From contig CBIHON010000009.1 in NCBI GenBank assembly GCA_966211965.1, positions 66,633-130,632 of the forward strand: 64,000 bases of DNA. Direction: 5' to 3'. The position numbers and the translations under genes were made by a program. The notes under the pieces are model-generated. The model saw nothing but the letters and a program-made list of their open reading frames with translations. It was not told the DNA's origin and made no database searches. The stretch is from CBIHON01 sp966211965. Its GTDB lineage: Bacteria; Pseudomonadota; Gammaproteobacteria; Burkholderiales; Burkholderiaceae_D. The stretch's first letter is position 1. Every line of letters starts with the position of its first letter. Of this stretch, positions 8,604 to 17,863 are shown piece after piece.

Positions 8604-9272
8604 TCAGGCAGCTTTCTTCGCAATAAAATTCCAGGCGGCGAAATGCCAGCTATCGTCCGGCAGTTCGCGTCGTATGGTCTTGTGTTCCAGCAGCGTCATA
8701 TCGAAGGCTTTGAACAGCTCCAGCAAGTGCGCTTTATCGGAGAAATGGACACGGCCGACGTCGGTGAATGATCCTTCCCGGTAGCCGGTCCGGGTATAAG
8801 CATCTCCTGCCGAGACACCGCCTTCATATTCGGAATATGCGGTCGAGAACCAGTCGATTCCGATAAATTTCCCGCCGGGCTTTAATCTCGCGTGCAGCAT
8901 CTCGATGCAATGCAGGATCGCGGCAGTGGTGTTATGAGTCAGCGAGGAGCGATCCACAACCAAGTCAAATTCGCCGGCAAACGGAATCTGCAAGGTGAAA
9001 TCACCGGCGACGATGTTCTCTTTCAACTGGGGAAACCGCTCCCTGAGTTTTTCCACAATCGCCGGACTTCCCTCGATCGCATAATATTCCACACCCAGCG
9101 ACTGGAAGAACGGGATGTTCGCACCTGCTCCACATCCCAGCTCCAGCACCCGGAAGTCCGGGCCGCTCGGCCGGGCATGGCGCATGACATACCCGACCAG
9201 GTCGCTCCACGGCCAGATACTCAAGTGCGTCTGTTCCCGGTAGCGCCTGTCCCACTCCGCAGAGAAGTTCAT
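8604..9272 (-). CDS. Class I SAM-dependent methyltransferase
   Basis: The 222-residue protein has SAM motif I (VLELGCGAGANIPFF) near residue 42 and the motif II/III segments DLVVDRSSLTHN and LKPGGKFIGIDWFS of the Methyltransf_11/25 group. The ATG at 9272 is supported by a GGGAGGA ribosome site and is preferred to an in-frame start six codons upstream. The substrate is unknown; the operon suggests a sugar or sugar-nucleotide. Confidence 0.8.
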   Translation of the reverse strand: MNFSAEWDRRYREQTHLSIWPWSDLVGYVMRHARPSGPDFRVLELGCGAGANIPFFQSLGVEYYAIEGSPAIVEKLRERFPQLKENIVAGDFTLQIPFAGEFDLVVDRSSLTHNTTAAILHCIEMLHARLKPGGKFIGIDWFSTAYSEYEGGVSAGDAYTRTGYREGSFTDVGRVHFSDKAHLLELFKAFDMTLLEHKTIRRELPDDSWHFAAWNFIAKKAA

Positions 9273-9305
9273 CTGCCGTCCTCCCGTCACACCAACATGA
9301 TTTTT

Positions 9306-9992
9306 TTACAGCACCAGATAGCTGATGTTCGGCTCGTACTCGAAACACCGGAGTTCACAATCCCGGATATTCAACTGTTCCAGCAAGGCTTTGGTTTCGC
9401 CCGGCCAGTGCGGATTGTTCACTTCGTCGAAAGCCAGGATCGCTCCTTTCGGCATGCGCGGCACCAATGTCTTGAGCGCCGTGACCGTCGGTTCATAGAC
9501 GTCGAAATCGAGATACAAAAGAGAAACCAGGAGATGCGGATTGCTCTCCACGTACTCAGGAATGGTCAGGTTCGCGTCGCCGCGCACCAGGTCGATTTTT
9601 GAAATGTGATTCAGGTATCTGTTCTCGTCATATTCCTGGATGCATGCCTTCAATTCCTCATAGGTGTTATAGGCTTCCGAGAACATGCCCTCCTTCACTT
9701 CGGGGCGGTTCAACACGTCGATCGGGGCGACATGCGGAAAACCTTCGAAGGTATCAAAGCCGATGATCTTGCGATGATAATTATAAGGTTCGAGCGTGGT
9801 CGACAATTTGGCCCAGGTCATCACGCCGCCGCCGTGGTGCACGCCGCACTCTACGATGCTGCCCTTTACAGGCAACTGCAATTTGAATATTTCAATTTGC
9901 GCCATGAAGCGCGCGATATTCTGGCGCCGCACATATTTGGGAAAATTCGCCAGCTTCTTATCGGTCGCACAGGAGCTTTCGTCGAATATCAT
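9306..9992 (-). CDS. TylF/MycF-family macrocin O-methyltransferase-like protein
   Basis: The 228-residue protein contains VECGVHHGGGVMTW near residue 47 (SAM binding), IIGFDTFEGFP near residue 78 and YLDFDVYEPTVTAL near residue 160, the metal-ligand region of TylF-type sugar O-methyltransferases. The ATG at 9992 has an AGGTGA ribosome site; a GTG three codons upstream is less likely. It probably methylates a hydroxyl of a sugar made by this operon. The stretch around 9300-10700 looks richer in A+T than its neighbours, which may point to separate acquisition. Confidence 0.8.
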   Translation of the reverse strand: MIFDESSCATDKKLANFPKYVRRQNIARFMAQIEIFKLQLPVKGSIVECGVHHGGGVMTWAKLSTTLEPYNYHRKIIGFDTFEGFPHVAPIDVLNRPEVKEGMFSEAYNTYEELKACIQEYDENRYLNHISKIDLVRGDANLTIPEYVESNPHLLVSLLYLDFDVYEPTVTALKTLVPRMPKGAILAFDEVNNPHWPGETKALLEQLNIRDCELRCFEYEPNISYLVL

Positions 9993-10013
9993 CGTCTTCA
10001 CCTTTTTTATAAA

Positions 10014-10724
10014 TTACGATTGGCTTGCATTGACTGCACGGATATTTTCAGACATCAAAACCGGAAATGATTCAGGGCCGACATTAAACAAGAGATCGAT
10101 CACCGACATATAAGGCTCGAATTCGCCGTGCAGTTGCGGATAGCGCGGATGACGGTAATCCTGAAACGTGACGCCGATATTCTGCTTTTCGAACGACACC
10201 ACGTCTGCGTAATTCTTCCCTTGCGCGCCGAAAATATAATGCTCCGCTTTCAGCTTCACGCACATATCCAGAACCAGATCCGACTTGTATCCGGAAAAAT
10301 CATAATCCGATGCCTTGACGATCGGCACTTCGATGCCGAGCGCCCCCAATGAAAATCGCAAAACCTCCGTGTTCAGATCGGTCAAAAACTCAAAACGCGT
10401 CCCCAGTATCTGTTCCAGCGGGCCGATGTAATCCTTGTAATACGGCGCCTTCTGATAAGCAAGCTGGATTGATTTCAAATGCTTGCGGTGCCAGCCGTTT
10501 TGCACGATGCGGATATCGCAAATCTTTTTCTCAAAATGATTCTTGGATTCTACCGGCACCGACAACCATATCGGCCCGGCATTGGTCTTGATCTTGTTGC
10601 GGTTGTTGTAGTCCTTGGTCTGATACTGGGCTATGTCGAAAATGCAAAACCTGTCCGCCAGCGCGATCTTGTGGAAAAGACCGAGCCACGGCAGATAGAC
10701 GGGTTGATGGGCGGTCAGAATCAT
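10014..10724 (-). CDS. WbqC family protein
   Basis: The 236-residue protein opens with the family signature TAHQPVYLPWLGLFHKI and has the DIAQYQTKDYNNRNKIKT and FQDYRHPRYPQL segments typical of WbqC. Family members lie in O-antigen, capsule and flagellin-sugar clusters, often beside aminotransferases, and are thought to act in modifying amino sugars, but the chemistry is not settled. The ATG at 10724 overlaps the stop of the aminotransferase gene (ATGA), which argues for shared function. Confidence 0.85.
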   Translation of the reverse strand: MILTAHQPVYLPWLGLFHKIALADRFCIFDIAQYQTKDYNNRNKIKTNAGPIWLSVPVESKNHFEKKICDIRIVQNGWHRKHLKSIQLAYQKAPYYKDYIGPLEQILGTRFEFLTDLNTEVLRFSLGALGIEVPIVKASDYDFSGYKSDLVLDMCVKLKAEHYIFGAQGKNYADVVSFEKQNIGVTFQDYRHPRYPQLHGEFEPYMSVIDLLFNVGPESFPVLMSENIRAVNASQS

Positions 10725-11740
10725 GCAAGCCTTTTGACACATGCTGCAATTTTCTCAGCTTGTTCGTCTTTCAATGTGGGAAACAAAGGCAGCGATACCG
10801 TTGTTTTCGTCAGATGCAGGGCGTTCGGGAAAGCGCTGCCGCCGCCCAGCAATTCCCAGTCTTCGATCGGCACGATTGCGCGGATTTCATTTTGCGCCAG
10901 GGCTTTGATGACACTCTCGGCGGCATTCGTGCGGACCACGGCGCGATAGCGGATCGGCTCCAATCCGGCCGCGTCCGGCTCGACATCCAACAGTTTCAAG
11001 CCGGCCTCCTGATAGATCCGGAACAGGCAGGCGCGGCGCTCCAGCAGATACGGCAGCTTTTTCAACTGTACCCGGCCTACCGCCGCTTGCACGTCGGTCA
11101 TCTGGAAATTGAACCGCAGCTTTTTGTCGGGCCGGCAATCGAAATTGCGGTAGTCCCTGACTTGATCTGCCAACCCTTTGTCGCGCGACACGAACATGCC
11201 GCCCTGTCCGCCGGACGTGATCAGCTTGGTCGCGTAAAACGAAAACACGCCTGCGATGCCGTGCAGACCGGTACTCACGCCTCTGAATTTCGCGCCCAGG
11301 GATTGCGCACAATCCTCGATGACGGGGATGTCGCCGCACGCCGGAATATCCAGGGGCAATCCATACATATGCGGCGCGATCAGGATATCGGGCGCGAGGT
11401 GATCGAAGTCGGCCGGATCGAGATTGGGTGAATCCATGCCCACGTCCAGCAACAGTTCACCGGCGCCGGCCATTGCAACGGCATTGCGCAATGCCGAACA
11501 AACATACACCGGAAAAGCGACGCACTTGTCTTTGGCATCCAGCGCCCACAAGGCCATGAACAACGCGGCCGTGCCGCTGGATAACGCGACCGCATGCCCG
11601 GGCGGCAATCCCAGGAATTCACATACCTCGTTTTCGAAAGCCTCGACCTCGGCGCCTTGGGCAAGCCAGCCGGATTGAATCACCCTGGCGGCGGCATCGG
11701 CCTCCTCCGGGCCGCAACTGGGGCTATTGTGTGGAATCAT
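10721..11740 (-). CDS. DegT/DnrJ/EryC1/StrS aminotransferase
   Basis: The 339-residue protein is a PLP-dependent sugar aminotransferase. SSGTAALFMAL near residue 54 binds phosphate, IEDCAQSLGA near residue 141 provides the cofactor-contacting Asp, and Lys172 in FYATKLITSGGQGG is the expected Schiff-base lysine. It would aminate a keto-sugar nucleotide. It is a second aminotransferase in addition to PseC, so the operon probably makes a second amino sugar or a modified nonulosonate. It overlaps the upstream acyltransferase by 17 bases and the downstream wbqC-like gene by 4. Confidence 0.87.
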   Translation of the reverse strand: MIPHNSPSCGPEEADAAARVIQSGWLAQGAEVEAFENEVCEFLGLPPGHAVALSSGTAALFMALWALDAKDKCVAFPVYVCSALRNAVAMAGAGELLLDVGMDSPNLDPADFDHLAPDILIAPHMYGLPLDIPACGDIPVIEDCAQSLGAKFRGVSTGLHGIAGVFSFYATKLITSGGQGGMFVSRDKGLADQVRDYRNFDCRPDKKLRFNFQMTDVQAAVGRVQLKKLPYLLERRACLFRIYQEAGLKLLDVEPDAAGLEPIRYRAVVRTNAAESVIKALAQNEIRAIVPIEDWELLGGGSAFPNALHLTKTTVSLPLFPTLKDEQAEKIAACVKRLA

Positions 11741-12185
11741 CCTTGCCCAGCTTATCGAGATAATAGCCCGGCTTGACCACCATCGGATTGCCGATCACGA
11801 GCGAGTACGGCGGAATCGACACACCGTCGACGATAGTGCCGGAGGCGACCACCGAGTGATGTCCGATGTGGGCTCCGCCCTTGATCACGGAATGCGAGCC
11901 GACGAACACGTTATTTTCGAGCACGATGTCCTTGCGGTCGACTTCCTCTGCGAGGCCGATGCATTTTCTATGGGAATCGGCACAGTTGATCGACACGAAA
12001 GAAGCGATGTCGCAATTGTCGCCGATGACGACTTTTGCGCCCTTGCCGTTGACCTCGGACATGCCGCCGATATAGACGTTGGCGCCGATTTGCGGCTCGC
12101 CGACGATCCACACCAGAGGATGAAAACGGTTCTCCTTGAACTGCGTCATCTCCGAAAACAGCTTTTTGAAATCGGCGCCTTCCAT
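11724..12185 (-). CDS. Left-handed beta-helix acetyltransferase, candidate PseH replacement
   Basis: The 153-residue protein is built of hexapeptide repeats (KVVIGDNCDI, IVLENNVFVGSH, AHIGHHSVVASGT) and ends with PPYSLVIGNPMVVKPGYY. The start at 12185 overlaps the pseI stop as TGATG. Pseudaminic acid synthesis needs an N-acetylation step, normally by the GNAT enzyme PseH, between PseC and PseG; no GNAT gene is seen here. Its position directly after pseI makes this protein a candidate for that step. It could instead acetylate the product of the adjacent aminotransferase. Confidence 0.8.
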   Translation of the reverse strand: MEGADFKKLFSEMTQFKENRFHPLVWIVGEPQIGANVYIGGMSEVNGKGAKVVIGDNCDIASFVSINCADSHRKCIGLAEEVDRKDIVLENNVFVGSHSVIKGGAHIGHHSVVASGTIVDGVSIPPYSLVIGNPMVVKPGYYLDKLGKDDSTQ

Positions 12186-13237
12186 CAGTTGAAATCTCCC
12201 AACTTGAGCGTGCTGCCCTTTTCGATTTTTACGGCGCAAGTCCGCCCCAGCACTTGATCGAACAACGCCGGCGCCAAGCCGGTGCCGGGGCGGCGCAAGC
12301 CTATGTTTTCCGCATTCAGGATCTCGCCCGGCCCGATGTCGGCCAGCGCGACGATGCTGCGTCGGGCCAGCTTGCGCATTGCCCGCTCCGCTTCGGTCGG
12401 CCGGACCTGGGCGCTGCCCAGCATCACATGCGCATTGCGGATCGAGTCAATCCATTCCTTGGCCCCTTCCGGATCTTCCGAAAACCAGTGATCGGGTCCG
12501 GGCAGGTCGTGGCTGAGCGTGAAATGCTTTTCAAATACCTTGGCGCCCATCGCGACCGCCAGCGATGAAGCAAGCGGCCCTTGCGTGTGATCGGAAAAGC
12601 CCATCACGACACTGCGAAATGCCTGCGCAAGCGTCGTCAGTTTCAGCAGGTTGACGTCCTTTGGCGGCGTCGGATACTGAGAGGTGCACAGCAACAAAAT
12701 GGTGGGATGTCCATCCAACGCACCGACCGCTTCCAAGCCCTGATGCACCTCGGCCAGATCCGACATACCGCAAGACACCAGCATCGGCAATCGCGCGCTG
12801 GCGTAATCACGCAGCAGCGGCAGGTTGGTGAAATCGTCGGAGCCGACCTTCACCGCCGGTACGCCGAGTTCCAGCAAGAGATCGAGATCCGAACGGTTTT
12901 GCGGCGTCGACAGGAACAGGATGCCAAGCTCGTCGCACAGCTTCTTGATCGCGAGCCAGTCGCTTCTTGAGAACTCATAGCGCCGGAACATTTCCAGCAT
13001 CGATTCCGTCACTTCGCGTCCTTGCGAACGATAGGTGAACATCAGATTCGGATCGCCGACAAATTCCTCGGCCTTGAAGGTTTGGAACTTCACCGCATCG
13101 GCGCCCAGTTTTTTTGCGATGCGGATCATTTCAAGGGCTTTGTCGAGTTCACCGTTATGATTGATCCCGGCTTCAAGGATCACCAGCGGCGGCTGCCCGT
13201 CGCCGGCCAGGGTGCTGCCGATTTTGATTTGTGCCAT
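12185..13237 (-). CDS. pseI: Pseudaminic acid synthase
   Basis: The 350-residue NeuB-family enzyme condenses phosphoenolpyruvate with 6-deoxy-AltdiNAc to form pseudaminic acid. It shows VILEAGINHNGELDKA near residue 18, DAVKFQTFKAEEF near residue 47, MGFSDHTQG near residue 213 with a metal-binding His nearby, and LSHDLPGPDHWFS near residue 243. The C-terminal part (about 285-350) is an antifreeze-like SAF domain. It lies 4 bases from pseG in the expected order. Confidence 0.93.
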   Translation of the reverse strand: MAQIKIGSTLAGDGQPPLVILEAGINHNGELDKALEMIRIAKKLGADAVKFQTFKAEEFVGDPNLMFTYRSQGREVTESMLEMFRRYEFSRSDWLAIKKLCDELGILFLSTPQNRSDLDLLLELGVPAVKVGSDDFTNLPLLRDYASARLPMLVSCGMSDLAEVHQGLEAVGALDGHPTILLLCTSQYPTPPKDVNLLKLTTLAQAFRSVVMGFSDHTQGPLASSLAVAMGAKVFEKHFTLSHDLPGPDHWFSEDPEGAKEWIDSIRNAHVMLGSAQVRPTEAERAMRKLARRSIVALADIGPGEILNAENIGLRRPGTGLAPALFDQVLGRTCAVKIEKGSTLKLGDFN

Positions 13238-13241
13238 ATGT

Positions 13242-14291
13242 TTATTCTTGAGGTTCGAATTGATCCATGGCTTCCACTACCCGCGACCGCCCTTTGCCAT
13301 CCACCAGTACGAGGCATTGCTGCTCCATGCCTCGCAATTGTTCCGCCGTGAGCGACTCGATGCCATGGCAGTAACTCTCGGCAGTCAGCTTGTCGAACCA
13401 GCCCAGGCTGACACTCGCGCCGAATTCCGCGACCGCAGCGGTCAACGCGGCCTGATTGTCCGCCAATATCGACACCAGGGCCGGCAATCCAAGGCAGCAT
13501 CTTTCCCACGTCGTCGTGCCGCCGGCACCAAGCGCCAGATCGGCTTGCGCCATCAATTGCGCCATATTGCTTACCTGGCAGTGGTAGTTCGCATCCGGCA
13601 TGCCATCGCAGAGTTGTTTGATCCGTTCCCGATGCGGATTCGAACTGCCGACTACGACATCGATGGCGAGCCCAGGACGATTGAGTTGCCGGATGCCTTC
13701 GAGCGCCTTGGCTGTTTCATTGGTCGGATCGCTGCCGCCGAAAAACACCAGCACGCGCCGCAGCGTACCGTCGCGCCGCCGCAACCTCGCCCGTTCCAGC
13801 ATGAACTCCGGCCGCAATAATGCGTAGTCCGGTCCTAGCAATAGACGGCATTGCGACGGAACGAGACCAAGGTAGCGCCGGGCCATCTCTGCACAATAAT
13901 TTTGGTCCAGCAATACGTCGCAATCATGCGCGCGATCGGCAAGGTCGTCAATTGCCAGCACCCTTGCGCAATAAGCGCGCGCCGCGATTTCCCATTGCCG
14001 GTCGAGGCGATAATGGTCGACGATCAGCCAGTCCACTGGAGCTTCTGCAAAAGCAGCCCTGCTCTGCTCCGCATCGAAACGCCAATCGAAGTCTGCTTGC
14101 TCCAGCCGCGGCAGGCGATGGACCAGGAAATCCTGCGCTTCGATCAACTCGCACAGATGGCCTTCCTGCTCTCTGCAAATAAATACGACCCGCGCACCTC
14201 GCTCGCGCAATGCCTCGGCAATCGCCAGGCAGCGCATGACATGCCCGGTGCCGATCGCCACCGCCGCATCGGCTCGAATCGCGACGCGCAT
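13242..14291 (-). CDS. pseG: UDP-2,4-diacetamido-2,4,6-trideoxy-beta-L-altropyranose hydrolase
   Basis: The 349-residue protein is a GT-B-like hydrolase that removes UDP before the PseI step. Diagnostic features are IGTGHVMRCLAIAEAL near residue 12, with the catalytic His, VLVFFGGSDPTNET near residue 175 and ADLALGAGGTTTWERC near residue 250. The start at 14291 shares bases with the stop of the methylase gene. Its neighbours pseI and the methylase match the usual layout. Confidence 0.92.
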   Translation of the reverse strand: MRVAIRADAAVAIGTGHVMRCLAIAEALRERGARVVFICREQEGHLCELIEAQDFLVHRLPRLEQADFDWRFDAEQSRAAFAEAPVDWLIVDHYRLDRQWEIAARAYCARVLAIDDLADRAHDCDVLLDQNYCAEMARRYLGLVPSQCRLLLGPDYALLRPEFMLERARLRRRDGTLRRVLVFFGGSDPTNETAKALEGIRQLNRPGLAIDVVVGSSNPHRERIKQLCDGMPDANYHCQVSNMAQLMAQADLALGAGGTTTWERCCLGLPALVSILADNQAALTAAVAEFGASVSLGWFDKLTAESYCHGIESLTAEQLRGMEQQCLVLVDGKGRSRVVEAMDQFEPQE

Positions 14292-14920
14292 CAGCCGCCG
14301 ATCTTTTCCAGCAGGAACCAGGTCAAGTCGTCCTGCGGAAAATTGACGTCGCGATGGTAGGCGAATCCGTAGTCGAGCAGTTGCAAGTCAGGATAACGAT
14401 CCAGCATTTCCCCGGCAAAATCGCGCTTGAACAATTTCTCTTTATTGCCGCGGTACAGGACTTCGACCGGGGAAGGATTGTAGTATTCGGCGATGCAGAT
14501 ATAGCGCTTGCTGCTCTGGTACAGGCGTTCGTATACATCGGGCAAACTGTCCGGGTTGATGTGAATCAGGACGCCCTTGATCAGCGCCAAGTCGCGTTCG
14601 CCATCCGGCTGAAAGTCGAGTATCGATTGCGGGTAGACTTTTATGCCGCCCAGTTTTTCCAGCGCTTCCGCCGCCTTGCGATTGATCTCGATGGCCGCCA
14701 GTTCAATGCCCGGCAACAGCGCCCGCAATGCAACCAGGTTCAGGCCGATGTTCGCGCCGAATTCGATCGCCGAACGTATGGTTTGCGCGCGGCTCAATAT
14801 GCGGCTCAGAAAAGCGAGATTCGAGGCATGCGCTTCCGTGCCCTGGTTGCGGCCGATGTATTCATCGCCGAAGCTGCCTGCCCAGAATTTTTCCTGCTCG
14901 GTTTTGAATGCGGATGTCAT
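14291..14920 (-). CDS. Pseudaminic acid biosynthesis-associated methylase
   Basis: The 209-residue protein starts with KTEQEKFWAGSFGDEYIGRN, matching the methylase family found only within pseudaminic acid clusters. It has a SAM site (SAIEFGANIGLNLVALR) near residue 50, ELAAIEINRKA near residue 73 and a DLALIKGVLIHINP motif near residue 110. The family is defined by genome context; the methylated position on the sugar is not established. It sits between the cytidylyltransferase and pseG. Confidence 0.88.
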   Translation of the reverse strand: MTSAFKTEQEKFWAGSFGDEYIGRNQGTEAHASNLAFLSRILSRAQTIRSAIEFGANIGLNLVALRALLPGIELAAIEINRKAAEALEKLGGIKVYPQSILDFQPDGERDLALIKGVLIHINPDSLPDVYERLYQSSKRYICIAEYYNPSPVEVLYRGNKEKLFKRDFAGEMLDRYPDLQLLDYGFAYHRDVNFPQDDLTWFLLEKIGG

Positions 14921-14925
14921 CCTGC

Positions 14926-15663
14926 TTATTCCCCCAACTTTTTTTGCCGCACATGTGAATTGATTTCAGGCCAGTCCGGGTGCGCTTCCAGCAAGGCCAA
15001 AATATCTTGCATATCGAATTCAGGCCTGGACGGATACAGCGCTTCGGTGATACGCCGCACCAGTTCGAAATCCTCCGGCGTATCCACCGTCCAGCGGTGG
15101 TGGCTTTGGTTTTCCGCACGCACCAAGTGGCCGATGCGGTAGCGTTCCGGACGGGTGTAAATGAATGGCGTGACGTGTTCGCGTTCCGGTTCGGCCAGCG
15201 CTTCGCAGTGCGCCTGCTCCAACACCTTGAAAGAAAACACTTCCGCCGCCATCCCGTAGGGATAGCTTTGGGTCAGCGCATTCGAAACATAGTCGTATTC
15301 CGCCTCGTGAGCGCGATAGAAGCGGATCGCGGCGTCGATCACTTCCGGATCGATCAAGGGACAATCCGAGGTGACGCGCACGATCACATCGGCCTGATGC
15401 GACTTCGCCGCTTCGTAATAGCGCGCCAGCACATCGTTTTCCGACCCGCGCGTGACTGGAACATTCAAGCGCCGGCACAACGCAACGATGGGCTCATCGG
15501 TATCGTTGATCGTGGTCGCAATGACGAAGGCATCGGCCAGCTTCACCCGGCGCAGACGTTCGACCAGATACTCGATCAGGGTCTTGCCCAGGATTTGCTT
15601 CAACACCTTGCCCGGCAAGCGGGTGGAGGTCATCCGCGCCTGGACGATGATCACGGTTTTCAT
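14926..15663 (-). CDS. pseF: SpsF-type cytidylyltransferase (CMP-pseudaminate synthetase role)
   Basis: The 245-residue protein begins VIIVQARMTSTRLPGKVL, the nucleotide-binding motif of SpsF/CMP-NeuAc synthetases, and has VTSDCPLIDPEVIDAA near residue 98 and HRWTVDTPEDFEL near residue 188. By position it would activate pseudaminic acid with CMP, the PseF role. It is closer to the SpsF subgroup than to the short classical PseF, so the symbol rests partly on context. The start overlaps the pseC stop (ATGA). Confidence 0.82.
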   Translation of the reverse strand: MKTVIIVQARMTSTRLPGKVLKQILGKTLIEYLVERLRRVKLADAFVIATTINDTDEPIVALCRRLNVPVTRGSENDVLARYYEAAKSHQADVIVRVTSDCPLIDPEVIDAAIRFYRAHEAEYDYVSNALTQSYPYGMAAEVFSFKVLEQAHCEALAEPEREHVTPFIYTRPERYRIGHLVRAENQSHHRWTVDTPEDFELVRRITEALYPSRPEFDMQDILALLEAHPDWPEINSHVRQKKLGE

Positions 15664-16817
15664 GCCAATACCTCGCTAAGGGATGCCGCCACATGATCTT
15701 GTTCGGCCTCGGTCAATCCATAAAACAGCGGCAAGCTGATCGCCTCGCGGTAGTACTGCTCCGCCTGCGGGAAGTCGCCGGCCTTGAATCCCAGGTCCCG
15801 GTAATAAGGCTGGGTATGCACCGGGATGTAATGCAGGTTTACGCCGATGCCGCGCCCTCGCAGTGCTTCGAACACTTGGCGATGCGATTTGCCGATCGTC
15901 TCGAGCCGCAAGCGAATCACATATAAATGAAAGGCCGAGTACGAGTCGGGATGGCGGAATGGGATGCGTAACGGCAGCGCTTCCAGCAGCGTATCGTAGC
16001 GCCCCGCCAGATGCTGCCGCCGCGCGACGAACTCGTCGACGCGCTGCAATTGACTGCTGCCGAGCGCGGCCTGGATATCTGTCATTCGATAGTTGAAGCC
16101 TAAATCGATTTGCTGGTAGTACCAGGGGCCGTCCGGCGCGCGATCCATCTGTGCCGGATCACGCGTAATGCCATGCGAGCGCAGCCGCAGCAACTTTTCA
16201 TAAAGGTCCTTACGATTGGTCAGCACCATCCCGCCCTCTCCGGTGGTAACGATTTTTACCGGATGAAAACTGAATACCGTCATGTCGGAAAAGTCGCACG
16301 AACCGACCGGACGATCCCGGTAGCGGCCGCCGATCGCGTGTGAAGCGTCTTCAATTACAGTGATCCCGTAGCGTTTGGCAAGTTCGCCTATGCGCGCCAT
16401 GTCGCATGATTGGCCGGCAAATTGCACGGGAATCAGGACTTTGGGCAAAGCACCCTGCTGTTCTGCGCACAGCAATTTCTTTTCCAGCGCCTCGACGCTC
16501 AGGTTATAGGTTTGCGGATCGATGTCGACGAAATCCGGCCTTGCGCCGCAATACAAGGCGCAGTTGGCCGAGGCGACGAAGGTGTTGGGGGAAGTCCAAA
16601 GCACATCGCCGGCTTTCAAGCCCGCCGCCAGACAGGCAATGTGCAGCGCCGCGGTGGCATTGCTGACCGCCACCGCATATTGCGCGCCGCAATAACGCGC
16701 AACCTCTTGCTCAAACTGCTCGATCGCCGGTCCTTGCGTCAGCCAGTCGGAGCGCAACACCTCTACGACCGCGCGAATGTCTTCGTCGTTGATTTCCTGG
16801 CGGCCATAGGGAATCAT
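15660..16817 (-). CDS. pseC: UDP-4-amino-4,6-dideoxy-N-acetyl-beta-L-altrosamine transaminase
   Basis: The 385-residue PLP enzyme starts MIPYGRQEINDEDI, typical of PseC, with SNATAALHIACLA near residue 52, IEDASHAIGGRY near residue 155 and the Schiff-base Lys188 in SFHPVKIVTTGEGG. It transfers an amino group from glutamate to C4 of the PseB product. It overlaps pseB by ATGA, so the first two pathway steps are translationally coupled. Confidence 0.93.
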   Translation of the reverse strand: MIPYGRQEINDEDIRAVVEVLRSDWLTQGPAIEQFEQEVARYCGAQYAVAVSNATAALHIACLAAGLKAGDVLWTSPNTFVASANCALYCGARPDFVDIDPQTYNLSVEALEKKLLCAEQQGALPKVLIPVQFAGQSCDMARIGELAKRYGITVIEDASHAIGGRYRDRPVGSCDFSDMTVFSFHPVKIVTTGEGGMVLTNRKDLYEKLLRLRSHGITRDPAQMDRAPDGPWYYQQIDLGFNYRMTDIQAALGSSQLQRVDEFVARRQHLAGRYDTLLEALPLRIPFRHPDSYSAFHLYVIRLRLETIGKSHRQVFEALRGRGIGVNLHYIPVHTQPYYRDLGFKAGDFPQAEQYYREAISLPLFYGLTEAEQDHVAASLSEVLA

Positions 16818-17812
16818 GATTCAACGATCTTGTCGAGTTCCCGCAAGGCTTCCAGCGTCAAGAAATTGGGGTTGGTGCCAGAACTGTATTCGAACCCCTC
16901 GCCGACCGGCTTGCCTACTTCGCCGATGGCATTGACTTTATAGTCGGATTGCACGGTAAAGGTGATGGCGGGACAGATCACGTAATGGTCATGGAATTCC
17001 AGCGTCTGGTGCGCGTTGTCTACCGGGCACATGATTTCATGCAGTTTCTCGCCGGGCCGGATGCCGATGATTTTGGTCGGCAAATCCGGCGCCATCGCCG
17101 CAGCAAGATCGGTCATGTGCGCGGACGGAATTTTCGGGACAAAAATCTCGCCGCCATGCATGCGCTCGAAACTCTTGAACACCAGGTCCACGCCGTCTTG
17201 CAGCGAGATCCAGAAGCGCGTCATGCGCGCATCGGTGATCGGCAATTCAGTGGCGCCATCGGCAATCAGCTTGCGGAAATAAGGAACGACCGAACCGCGC
17301 GATCCCACCACGTTGCCGTAACGCACTACGCTGAACCGGATTTGATGCCCGCCGGCGATATTATTTGCAGCGACGAACAGCTTGTCGGACACCAGCTTGG
17401 TCGCTCCATATAAGTTGATCGGGTTGGCCGCCTTGTCGGTCGAAAGCGCGATCACTTTCTGGACATTGTTTTCAATCGCGGCATTGATGACGTTTTCCGC
17501 ACCCTGGATATTGGTCTTGATGCATTCCATCGGGTTGTATTCTGCTGCCGGCACCTGCTTCAACGCGGCCGCGTGCACCACAAAATCGACCCCGCGCATC
17601 GCCTGCTTCAGACGCTGGCCGTCGCGTACATCGCCGAGAAAATAACGCATCGCCGGCGCGTCGAACATCTGCTGCATCTCGAATTGCTTCAGTTCGTCCC
17701 GGGAAAAAACGATCAGCCGGCGCGGCTTGTAGCGCGCCAGCATGGTCTTGATAAATTTTTTGCCGAAAGAACCGGTGCCGCCTGTTATTAATATCGATTT
17801 ATCATTGAACAT
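16814..17812 (-). CDS. pseB: UDP-N-acetylglucosamine 4,6-dehydratase (C5-inverting)
   Basis: The 332-residue extended short-chain dehydrogenase has TGGTGSFGKKF near the N terminus, VHAAALKQVPAAEYNP near residue 82, the STDKA motif and LYGATKLVSDKLF near residue 130 with catalytic Lys. It performs the first committed step to pseudaminic acid. The ATG at 17812 follows an AGGTGA ribosome site; a GTG three codons upstream lacks one. It is the promoter-proximal gene of the long minus-strand operon. Confidence 0.94.
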   Translation of the reverse strand: MFNDKSILITGGTGSFGKKFIKTMLARYKPRRLIVFSRDELKQFEMQQMFDAPAMRYFLGDVRDGQRLKQAMRGVDFVVHAAALKQVPAAEYNPMECIKTNIQGAENVINAAIENNVQKVIALSTDKAANPINLYGATKLVSDKLFVAANNIAGGHQIRFSVVRYGNVVGSRGSVVPYFRKLIADGATELPITDARMTRFWISLQDGVDLVFKSFERMHGGEIFVPKIPSAHMTDLAAAMAPDLPTKIIGIRPGEKLHEIMCPVDNAHQTLEFHDHYVICPAITFTVQSDYKVNAIGEVGKPVGEGFEYSSGTNPNFLTLEALRELDKIVES

Positions 17813-17863
17813 GGCATTCACCTAAGGAAACTAAACCCAACGATCAAACATATCCTGCAGCTT

